From SIG588 sp045599305 (GTDB lineage: Bacteria; Bacillota; Clostridia; Oscillospirales; Acutalibacteraceae), in contig JAZRVU010000101.1 of the NCBI GenBank assembly GCA_045599305.1, positions 1-5,586 on the forward strand: a DNA stretch of 5,586 nucleotides. The letters run 5' to 3'. The position numbers and the translations under genes are program-made. Positions 1 through 5,369 of the stretch are shown in pieces (the stretch's first letter is position 1; each line of letters opens with the position of its first letter). Under the pieces are notes generated by a model. That model was given only the letters and a program-made list of their open reading frames with translations, made no database searches and was not told the origin of the DNA.

Positions 1-109
1 ACATTCGTGGCCGGCGTTTTTTGTTGCCCTTTTTTATCTTCGCGGTCCTTTTTGGATGCTTTTGCGGTGTGTAAGAATACAAATAGTATAAACAGAATAC
101 AATATAACA
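1..109. other. AT-rich non-coding left edge
   Basis: I find no convincing gene here; the short open frames lack ribosome binding sites and family motifs. The stretch contains T-runs on the + strand near 17-22 and 29-34, and an AT-rich segment at 74-113. Within it the 9-mer AGAATACAA occurs at 74-82 and 94-102, 20 bp apart. On the - strand a TATACT hexamer (90-85) lies 14 bp downstream of TTGTTA (110-105), which is too short a spacer for a good sigma-A promoter. It could be the upstream or downstream region of a gene beyond the left edge. Confidence 0.5.
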
Positions 110-147
110 AAAAGCGGTCAGCATACGATGGTATGCCGGCCGCTTTT
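110..147 (-). terminator. Long stem-loop, likely intrinsic terminator
   Basis: AAAAGCGG (110-117) pairs with CCGCTTTT (140-147), and inside it GCATAC (121-126) pairs with GTATGC (131-136) around a GATG loop. The intervening TCA and CGG triplets give one G-T pair, one C-G pair and one mismatch, so the arm is about 17 bp long. Read leftward, the stem ends in five T residues and continues into an AT-rich tail, the pattern of a Rho-independent terminator. Read rightward it has four T residues, so it may act in both directions. It lies about 105 nt past the stop codon of the leftward reductase gene and is the best terminator candidate for it. Confidence 0.75.
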
Positions 148-251
148 ACGCGCTTTTACGCAGTTGTTTGCCGAAAAGGCCGCTGCCCATAGCGCGGGCT
201 TGCAATCTTTTTCTGTTTCAAATGTCTGCTCTTTGCCTGCAGGCGCCTTCT

Positions 252-452
252 TTATTTTTCCTTATAATATAAACGGCAGTGGCAGTAGCCCTCAAATTCC
301 GGGTCGGCGATCTGCCGCCGGAATTCCTCACAGATACATTTATACTCTTCCTTTTTGCCCACGCGGCAGGGGCAGTAGCCGCCCTTGGCCGCCAACCCCT
401 CGCGGATGGCCTGCACCAGCGCGGCATCTTCGTTCAACCGTACCTTGCTCAT
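252..452 (-). CDS. Ferredoxin-thioredoxin reductase catalytic (beta) family protein
   Basis: A 66-residue cytosolic protein with the cysteine pattern of the ferredoxin-thioredoxin reductase catalytic chain: C27-P-C29, C39-I-C41 and C57-H-C59, followed by R-L-Y-Y. In the plant enzyme four such cysteines hold a [4Fe-4S] cluster and two form a redox-active disulfide that passes ferredoxin electrons to thioredoxin. By alignment, C27, C39, C41 and C57 would be cluster ligands and C29 and C59 the disulfide. The start is supported by AAGGAG (467-462) 9 nt upstream and a promoter at 479-507. Spacing is CPC-X9-CxC-X15-CHC rather than the plant CPC-X16-CPC-X8-CHC, though the total span is equal. No variable-chain gene is next to it, so its electron donor and target are unknown. 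A small iron-sulfur redox protein with another partner is the main alternative. Confidence 0.9.
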   Translation of the reverse strand: MSKVRLNEDAALVQAIREGLAAKGGYCPCRVGKKEEYKCICEEFRRQIADPEFEGYCHCRLYYKEK

Positions 453-478
453 GCGTTCACGCTCCTTTCGCTGCTTTC

Positions 479-507
479 ATTTTACCGCATCCGGCGGAAT
501 TTTGCAA
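479..507 (-). promoter_or_regulatory. Sigma-A-like promoter of the reductase gene
   Basis: On the - strand TTGCAA (507-502) is followed, after exactly 17 bp, by TAAAAT (484-479). These match the sigma-A consensus TTGACA/TATAAT at 4 of 6 and 5 of 6 positions. Transcription would start near 472, giving a short leader of about 20 nt that contains the Shine-Dalgarno of the 252-452 gene. This is a sequence-based prediction, but spacing and placement are good. Confidence 0.65.
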
Positions 508-541
508 GTGGTCGGCAGGGGATGACCAGAAATTCCCGCAC

Positions 542-561
542 TTTCGGTAAACTGCCCGAAA
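542..561. repeat. Short inverted repeat, TTTCGG-N8-CCGAAA
   Basis: TTTCGG (542-547) and CCGAAA (556-561) form a 6-bp inverted repeat. It lies between the two divergent promoters and outside both predicted transcripts, so it would act as DNA rather than RNA if it acts at all. Its centre is 25 bp from the centre of the larger palindrome at 567-586. It could be a second, weaker protein-binding site or chance. Confidence 0.3.
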
Positions 562-566
562 TGGGG

Positions 567-586
567 ATTGTTAGACGTATAACAAT
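567..586. promoter_or_regulatory. Candidate MarR-type operator, 20-bp palindrome
   Basis: ATTGTTAGACGTATAACAAT is an inverted repeat with 18 of 20 bases symmetric; only G574 and A579 fail to pair. Length, AT-rich arms and a GTTAG-N4-ATAAC core resemble operators bound by dimeric MarR proteins, and a MarR gene lies in the operon downstream. The site is in the 271-bp divergent region, 15 bp upstream of the predicted -35 of the operon. That suits an activator, or a repressor of a different promoter, better than simple blocking of that promoter. Binding by the neighbouring regulator is inferred. Confidence 0.55.
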
Positions 587-601
587 CGGCAACCTGCCCA
601 C

Positions 602-630
602 TTGTGCGGCGGCCGCCAGTGTGGTATACT
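602..630 (+). promoter_or_regulatory. Candidate extended -10 promoter of the exporter operon
   Basis: TATACT (625-630) is preceded by TGG (622-624), giving the extended -10 pattern TGnTATACT. A weak -35, TTGTGC (602-607), lies 17 bp upstream. The spacer contains the 10-bp palindrome GGCGGCCGCC (608-617). Transcription would begin near 637, leaving a leader of about 85 nt before the 724 start codon. The poor -35 with a good extended -10 would fit a regulated promoter, but this is a prediction. Confidence 0.5.
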
Positions 631-685
631 TTTTTAGGTGTTGTATAGCCCGATCCTGTATCACACCCCGAGAAAGAAACCCGTT

Positions 686-713
686 GCGGCCGTTGGACGG
701 CTGCGGGAAGGAG
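686..713 (+). promoter_or_regulatory. Leader hairpin abutting the Shine-Dalgarno of the first operon gene
   Basis: GCGGCCG (686-692) pairs with CGGCTGC (698-704) around a TTGGA loop, with one G-U pair. The stem ends directly before GGGAAGGAG (705-713), the Shine-Dalgarno for the ATG at 724, leaving 10 nt between SD and start. The SD supports 724 as the start. The hairpin could affect ribosome access, but it has no T-run, so it is not a terminator. Regulatory function is speculative. Confidence 0.35.
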
Positions 714-723
714 ATGCGCGTAT

Positions 724-1128
724 ATGTTCAAAAAGCGTAAAAAGCCGGAGTATACCGGTTTGGCTGCCCCTGCCAGCACGCTTTTAGCGTCTCTTGTGTC
801 AAAGTCAGCCAAAGAGATCGCCGTCAATGATTTTGAAAAACGGTTTTTTATTGCGTTGGAAGATTGTCTGCATGCACAGGGGCTTTTGGTTGAGTACTTT
901 ACGGCAGAGCGCATGAGTAGCGGCAGCATACGCCTGAATTGCCCCGCCGGCATCATCGGCACCGTGCATCTGCGCAAGCGGTTCGGCAGTATTCAGTATT
1001 TCACAGCGCCACTTGATATTCACGACATGGATGACGCCCCCGTTGAGGCGATTTTGGCGGTCGTTCCGTATTGGGTCGAATACGCCAAGGGGTGTCTTCG
1101 TTTGCGCAAAGCGGCAACAAGTGTATAA
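724..1128 (+). CDS. Hypothetical protein, first gene of the MarR-ABC operon
   Basis: I do not recognise the family of this 134-residue protein. It starts with a basic stretch (K3-K7) and has no signal peptide or clear membrane segment. Residues 28-60 look helical, residues 68-95 look like beta strands (SIRLN, IGTVHL, SIQYF), and residues 101-128 form an acidic then aromatic helix (VVPYWVEYAKGC). It has three scattered cysteines (C48, C73, C124) and no evident metal site. The start is supported by GGGAAGGAG 10 nt upstream, and the stop is 14 nt before the MarR start with no terminator between, so co-transcription is likely. By hand count about half of its first 60 codons end in G or C, against about four fifths in the first ABC gene, so it may have a different origin or expression level. 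A small cytosolic accessory to the regulator or exporter is possible but unsupported. Confidence 0.75.
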   Translation: MFKKRKKPEYTGLAAPASTLLASLVSKSAKEIAVNDFEKRFFIALEDCLHAQGLLVEYFTAERMSSGSIRLNCPAGIIGTVHLRKRFGSIQYFTAPLDIHDMDDAPVEAILAVVPYWVEYAKGCLRLRKAATSV

Positions 1129-1130
1129 AA

Positions 1131-1137
1131 AGGAGGG
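1131..1137 (+). promoter_or_regulatory. Shine-Dalgarno fixing the MarR start
   Basis: AGGAGGG, preceded by A residues, lies 5 nt before the ATG at 1143. The open frame extends upstream to an ATG at 1071, but that start would lie inside the preceding gene and has no comparable site. The translation start is therefore placed at 1143. Confidence 0.85.
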
Positions 1138-1142
1138 ATACC

Positions 1143-1622
1143 ATGTCGGCTACATCGCAGGAGGTGGATCGTCAACTGCATGAGTTCATGCATGCCCACC
1201 GTCAGGCAATGCAGAAATTCTTTTCCGGCTGCGGGCTGTTTAACGGGCACCCGTTCATGCTGTTCTGCATCCGCCGTTCACCGGGCATCACTCCGGCAAA
1301 ACTGGCGCAGGAGATGGACATTGCTCCGGCCTCGGCCACGATATCGCTCAAGCGGATGGAAACGGCGGGCCTGCTGTGGCGGGAGCCGGACGCCCGCGAC
1401 CGCCGGGTGGTACACCTGTCGCTGACACCGAAGGGCGAGGCGCTGGACGATCTGTGCCGGCGCGGTAAGGATTTCACCACAGAGACGCTCTTTGCGGGGT
1501 TTTCCCCGGAGGAGTTGACGACGCTTTCGTCCATGATCGGGCGGATGCGGGATAATCTGGCCACGGCCGATATACAGAGTTGGCTGGACCTTCATCAACA
1601 CGAAAGGAATGACAGAGAGTGA
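1143..1622 (+). CDS. MarR family transcriptional regulator
   Basis: A 159-residue winged-helix regulator of typical MarR length, expected to bind palindromic DNA as a dimer and to change binding on meeting a ligand or oxidant. Helices at about 6-28 and 103-150 would form the dimer interface. The helix-turn-helix spans about 48-74 (ITPAKLAQEMDIAPASATISLKRME), with the recognition helix near 62-74. The wing carries the family hallmark D83-A-R-D-R-R88 followed by HLSLTPKG. Two cysteines, C30 and C42, lie in the N-terminal half; whether they sense redox is unknown. The stop overlaps the GTG start of the first ABC gene by 4 bp (GTGA), so the two are translationally coupled. It probably controls this operon, perhaps including itself, through the palindrome at 567-586. 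The inducing compound cannot be told from sequence. Confidence 0.94.
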   Translation: MSATSQEVDRQLHEFMHAHRQAMQKFFSGCGLFNGHPFMLFCIRRSPGITPAKLAQEMDIAPASATISLKRMETAGLLWREPDARDRRVVHLSLTPKGEALDDLCRRGKDFTTETLFAGFSPEELTTLSSMIGRMRDNLATADIQSWLDLHQHERNDRE

Positions 1623-3352
1623 AACTGAAACGCTGGATGAAATATGTGCGGCCCTATCTGCCCTATTTCATTATCGGGCCGCTGTGCATGATCGTGGAGG
1701 TCGTGGGGGAGGTGCTGATGCCGAAATTTCTGGCCGGCATCATCAACCAAAGTGAAGCCGGCACGCTGACGGTCGCCTCCGGCATCGGCACCGCGGCGCT
1801 GATGGTGCTGACGGCGTTCATCATGATGGCGGGCGGCGTCGGCGGCGCGTGGTTCGGCACCAAGGCGTCGGTCAATTTCGCCGCCGACCTGCGGCAGGAC
1901 GTCTATAACAAGGTGCAGACCTTTTCCTTTGCCAACATCGACAAATTCAGCACCGGCTCGCTGGTCACCCGCCTGACCAACGACGTGACGCAGCTGCAGA
2001 ATTTCGTGAATATGCTGCTGCGTATGTGCCTGCGGGCACCGGGCATGATGATCGGCGCGCTGGTGATGGCCGTTATTCTCAACCCGAAGCTCTCGGTGGT
2101 GTTTGCCGTGAGCATCCCGCTGATGCTGGTGGCGATCCTGTTCATCATCCGCACCGGCTTTCCGCGGTTTTCCGCCATGCAGACCAGCATCGACACCCTC
2201 AACGCCACCGTGCAGGAGAACGTGACCAATGTGCGGGTGGTGAAGTCCTTCGTGCGGGAGGATCACGAGGTGGAAAAATTCCACGGTGCCAACCGCGGCC
2301 TGAAGCGTGCCGGCATGCGCGCCATGCGGGTCATGATCTTTATGGGGCCGGTGATGACGCTGTGCACCAATCTCACCGTCATGGCCGTGCTGTGGTTCGG
2401 CGGCAAGCAGGTGCTGGGCAGCGAAATGCCCATCGGCGATCTCTCCGCCTTTGTCACCTACGTCACCCAGATCCTCATGTCGCTGATGATCGTCACCGTG
2501 ATGCTGATGACCTCGTCGCGTGCGCTGGCCTCCGCCCGCCGCATCCGCGAGGTGCTGGACGAAGAGGTGGATATCGCGGACGCGCCCACCGGCGACCACA
2601 AGGTCACCGACGGCCGCATCGAATTCCGCGATGTGTCCTACCGCTACTACAAGACCAGTGAGGAGCCGGTGCTGCGCCACATCGACCTGACGATCGAGCC
2701 GGGCGAAACGGTGGGCATTGTCGGTTCCACCGGCTGCGGCAAGACCACGCTGGTCTCGCTCATCCCGCGGCTCTATGACGCGGACGAGGGCGAGGTGTTG
2801 GTGGACGGCGTGAATGTGCGCGACTATTCGCTGTTCGCGCTGCGCGAGGGGATCGGCATGGTGCTGCAGAAGAACGTGCTGTTCTCCGGCACCATCGGCT
2901 ACAATCTGCGCTGGGGTAACGAAAACGCCACCGACGAGGAGATGTACGCCGCCGCCGAAAGCGCGCAGGCGGATAAATTCGTGCGCGGCTTCACCGACGG
3001 CTACGAGACCGAACTCGGTCAGGGCGGCGTGAACGTCTCCGGCGGGCAGAAGCAGCGGCTGTGCATTGCCCGTGCGCTGCTCAAAAAGCCGAAGATCCTC
3101 ATTCTGGACGACAGCACCAGCGCGGTGGACACCGCCACCGAGGCACAGATCCGCCGCGCCTTCCGCGAGGAACTGCGCGGCGCTACCAAAATTCTCATCG
3201 CCCAGCGCATCTCCTCGGTGATGGAGGCGGATAAGATCGTGGTGATGAACGACGGCGGCATCGCCGACGTGGGCACCCACGAGGAACTGCTCGCCCGCTG
3301 CACCGACTATCAGGAGATCTACTATTCCCAGATGGAAAAGGAGGCGCAGTGA
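1619..3352 (+). CDS. Heterodimeric ABC exporter, degenerate-site subunit (BmrC/LmrC-like)
   Basis: A 577-residue half-transporter with an N-terminal type IV (ABC exporter) membrane domain of six segments (about 14-36, 55-79, 140-156, 158-179, 237-260, 274-298) and a C-terminal ATPase domain. Visible motifs are the A-loop Tyr343, Walker A G369-STGCGK375-TT, Q-loop Q417, signature V473-SGGQ477, Walker B ending D497 and D-loop S501-AVD504. The catalytic glutamate after Walker B is Asp498 and the switch histidine is Gln529, so its own ATP site should hydrolyse poorly. This is known for BmrC, LmrC and TM287. It would pair with the next gene product in the cytoplasmic membrane and export drugs, lipids or peptides; the substrate cannot be predicted. 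The GTG start is supported by AAAGGA (1603-1608), 10 nt upstream, and by the 4-bp overlap with marR; the next in-frame ATG (1637) is less well placed. Confidence 0.97.
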   Translation: MKLKRWMKYVRPYLPYFIIGPLCMIVEVVGEVLMPKFLAGIINQSEAGTLTVASGIGTAALMVLTAFIMMAGGVGGAWFGTKASVNFAADLRQDVYNKVQTFSFANIDKFSTGSLVTRLTNDVTQLQNFVNMLLRMCLRAPGMMIGALVMAVILNPKLSVVFAVSIPLMLVAILFIIRTGFPRFSAMQTSIDTLNATVQENVTNVRVVKSFVREDHEVEKFHGANRGLKRAGMRAMRVMIFMGPVMTLCTNLTVMAVLWFGGKQVLGSEMPIGDLSAFVTYVTQILMSLMIVTVMLMTSSRALASARRIREVLDEEVDIADAPTGDHKVTDGRIEFRDVSYRYYKTSEEPVLRHIDLTIEPGETVGIVGSTGCGKTTLVSLIPRLYDADEGEVLVDGVNVRDYSLFALREGIGMVLQKNVLFSGTIGYNLRWGNENATDEEMYAAAESAQADKFVRGFTDGYETELGQGGVNVSGGQKQRLCIARALLKKPKILILDDSTSAVDTATEAQIRRAFREELRGATKILIAQRISSVMEADKIVVMNDGGIADVGTHEELLARCTDYQEIYYSQMEKEAQ

Positions 3353-3353
3353 G

Positions 3354-5318
3354 ATGGCCAAACGCACATTGGAAGAACTGCAGAAGCAGTATAACCACGC
3401 CGCCGTCGAGGGGCGCCACCGCGGCATGGGTGGCGGCGGCCGCCGCGGCCCGCAGATCCGCGGAGGCGGCAAGCCGCAGAGCACCCGCGCCGCCATCGGC
3501 CGTCTGCTCGCCTATATGCGTCCCTACCGCCTGCATCTGGTGCTGGTGCTGCTGTGTATGCTGTGCAGCACCGTCTCCTCGCTGGCCGGCTCCTATCTGG
3601 TCATGCCCATCATCAACCGCCTGAGCGGCGTGCCCACCGGGTCGAAGGACGGCACCTTTGCCGTGATGGCCGACGGGATCATCGACCGCTTCAGCCATCA
3701 GCCGGTCATCGAGCGGCTGATGAGCACCTCCCCCTTTGCCGCGGTGATGACCTATCTGCTCGCCGCACTGGTGATACTGGCGCTGGTCTATCTCGTGGGC
3801 ATCGTGACAAGTTATTTGCAGGCGCGGCTGATGCTCACCATCTCGCAGGGGTCGGTCGAGCGCATCCGCAACGACCTTTTTGAAAAAATGCAGACCCTGC
3901 CGGTGCGCTTTTTCGACACCAACGCCACCGGCGAGGTGATGAGCCGTTTCACCAATGATGTGGACAATATCGACGTCATGCTCAACAACTCCCTCACGCA
4001 GATGGTCTCCGGCCTCATCACGCTGGTGGGCACCTTCCTGTTCATGATCACCACCAACTGGGTGCTCACGCTGGTGACGGTGGTGTTCATCCCCATCTTT
4101 ACCTTCGGCGGTGCGGCCATCGCCGGGCGCAGCAGCAAATACTACGGCGGCCAGCAGTCGGCACTCGGTGCCGTCAACGGCTATATCGAGGAGACCGTCT
4201 CCGGCCAAAAGGTCATCAAGGTGTTCAATCACGAGCAGGCGGCCGAGGACGAATTCGCCCTGCTCAACGATGACCTGCGCGGCAAGCAGTTCAAGGCGCA
4301 GTTCTACGGCGGCATCATGGGCCCCGTGATGGGCAACACCTCGCAGGTGAGCTATTCGGTCACCATCGGCGTGGGCGCGGTGCTGATGGTCACCTCCGGG
4401 CTGACCCCCGGTGCCCTCACCGTGTTCGCGGGGTATTCCCGCCATTTCTCGCAGCCCATCAACTCCATTTCCATGCAGATGAGCACCATCTTCGCGGCGC
4501 TCGCCGGTGCCGAGCGGGTGTTCCGCATCCTTGACCTGCCGCCCGAGCAGCCCGATGCGCCCGACGCCGCGGCACCCTCGCCGATGAAGGGTTTCGTTCG
4601 GCTGGAGCACGTCACCTTCGGCTACAACCCCGACAAGGTCATCCTGCACGACATCTCGCTCTACGCCAAGCCGGGACAGAAGATTGCCTTCGTCGGCTCC
4701 ACCGGCGCGGGCAAAACGACTGTCACCAATCTGCTCAACCGCTTCTATGATATAGATGAGGGGAGCATTACCATCGACGGGGTGGACATCCGTCAGATCC
4801 CGCGTGACGAGCTGCGGCGCAACATCGCCATGGTGCTGCAGGACACCCACCTGTTCACCGGCACGGTGATGGAGAATATCCGCTACGGCCGTCTGGACGC
4901 CACCGACGAGGAGGTCATCGCCGCCGCCAAAACGGCTTCGGCGCACTCCTTTATCATGCGGCTGGCCGACGGCTACAACACCATGCTCGAGGGGGACGGC
5001 GCCAACCTGTCGCAGGGACAGCGTCAGCTGCTCAACATCGCCCGTGCGGCGCTCTCCAAAGCGCCCATTCTGGTGCTGGATGAGGCGACCAGCTCGGTCG
5101 ATACCCGCACCGAGCGGCACATCGAGCACGGCATGGATCGTCTGATGCAGGATCGCACCACCTTTGTCATCGCACACCGGCTCTCCACCGTGCGCAACGC
5201 CGACGCCATCATGGTGCTCGAGCGCGGCCGCATCATCGAGCGGGGCGACCACGACGACCTGCTCGCACAGCAGGGACGCTACTACACACTGTATACCGGT
5301 CAGGTCGAACTGGACTGA
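3354..5318 (+). CDS. Heterodimeric ABC exporter, catalytic-site subunit (BmrD/LmrD-like)
   Basis: A 654-residue half-transporter, partner of the preceding gene product. After a cytosolic Gly/Arg-rich extension (about 20-40) come six membrane segments (first about 60-86, second about 128-153), with a long outside loop (about 87-127) between the first two. The ATPase domain shows A-loop Tyr424, Walker A G448-STGAGK454-TT, Q-loop Q496, Walker B D576 with catalytic E577, D-loop S580-SVD583 and switch H608, so its own ATP site is intact. Its signature is L552-SQGQ556 instead of LSGGQ. In the heterodimer that signature faces the degenerate site of the partner, so the defects coincide in one site. 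The longer subunit with an N-terminal extension and loop matches the BmrD/LmrD type. AAAAGGAGG (3336-3344) lies 9 nt before the ATG, and one base separates it from the previous stop, implying coupled translation and balanced subunits. Confidence 0.97.
   Translation: MAKRTLEELQKQYNHAAVEGRHRGMGGGGRRGPQIRGGGKPQSTRAAIGRLLAYMRPYRLHLVLVLLCMLCSTVSSLAGSYLVMPIINRLSGVPTGSKDGTFAVMADGIIDRFSHQPVIERLMSTSPFAAVMTYLLAALVILALVYLVGIVTSYLQARLMLTISQGSVERIRNDLFEKMQTLPVRFFDTNATGEVMSRFTNDVDNIDVMLNNSLTQMVSGLITLVGTFLFMITTNWVLTLVTVVFIPIFTFGGAAIAGRSSKYYGGQQSALGAVNGYIEETVSGQKVIKVFNHEQAAEDEFALLNDDLRGKQFKAQFYGGIMGPVMGNTSQVSYSVTIGVGAVLMVTSGLTPGALTVFAGYSRHFSQPINSISMQMSTIFAALAGAERVFRILDLPPEQPDAPDAAAPSPMKGFVRLEHVTFGYNPDKVILHDISLYAKPGQKIAFVGSTGAGKTTVTNLLNRFYDIDEGSITIDGVDIRQIPRDELRRNIAMVLQDTHLFTGTVMENIRYGRLDATDEEVIAAAKTASAHSFIMRLADGYNTMLEGDGANLSQGQRQLLNIARAALSKAPILVLDEATSSVDTRTERHIEHGMDRLMQDRTTFVIAHRLSTVRNADAIMVLERGRIIERGDHDDLLAQQGRYYTLYTGQVELD
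3433..3446. repeat. 14-bp GC-only perfect palindrome inside the second ABC gene
   Basis: GCGGCGGCCGCCGC is perfectly self-complementary and lies in the codons for the Gly/Arg-rich N-terminal extension (about residues 27-31). It could fold in the mRNA about 80 nt after the start codon. It most likely follows from GGC/GGN glycine codons meeting CGC/CGN arginine codons rather than being a selected site. Confidence 0.5.
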
Positions 5319-5328
5319 GGGACTGAAA

Positions 5329-5357
5329 AAGGGCGATGCGGTCACCGCATCGCCCTT
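5329..5357. terminator. Convergent bidirectional intrinsic terminator
   Basis: AAGGGCGATGCGG (5329-5341) pairs perfectly with CCGCATCGCCCTT (5345-5357) around a TCA loop, a 13-bp GC-rich stem. It begins 11 nt after the stop codon of the second ABC gene and ends 12 nt before the stop of the leftward glycosyltransferase gene. Read leftward the stem runs into five T residues (complement of 5330-5326); read rightward only TTACTATA follows, a weaker tail. It therefore probably serves both converging genes, with the canonical signal favouring the leftward one. Confidence 0.88.
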
Positions 5358-5369
5358 ACTATACCTACA

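Noticed and set aside
235..244. GCCTGCAGGC palindrome as terminator of the reductase gene
   Set aside because: The stem is only 5 bp without a loop and no T-run follows on the leftward strand. The 110-147 stem-loop is a much better candidate.
608..617. GGCGGCCGCC palindrome as an operator
   Set aside because: It is a GC-only 10-mer of a kind that also appears inside coding sequence near 3435, so symmetry alone is weak evidence. The 567-586 element is longer and more specific.
128..740. Rightward open frames across the reductase gene and the divergent region
   Set aside because: They are shadows of the 252-452 gene or cross promoter and operator elements, and have no ribosome binding sites or family motifs.
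1071..1142. 24-residue N-terminal extension of the MarR protein
   Set aside because: The upstream ATG lies inside the preceding gene and lacks a ribosome binding site, while 1143 has AGGAGGG 5 nt upstream and gives the normal MarR length.
1595..3496. 633-codon open frame antisense to the first ABC gene
   Set aside because: It mirrors a strongly coding, GC3-rich gene with all ABC motifs. The antisense translation is His/Gln/Ala-rich with no recognisable domain, which is the expected shadow of GC-rich third positions.
3195..5345. 716-codon open frame antisense to the second ABC gene
   Set aside because: Same reason: long stop-free antisense frames arise from GC-rich codon use, and the sequence is His-rich and low in recognisable structure. 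It also runs through the terminator stem.
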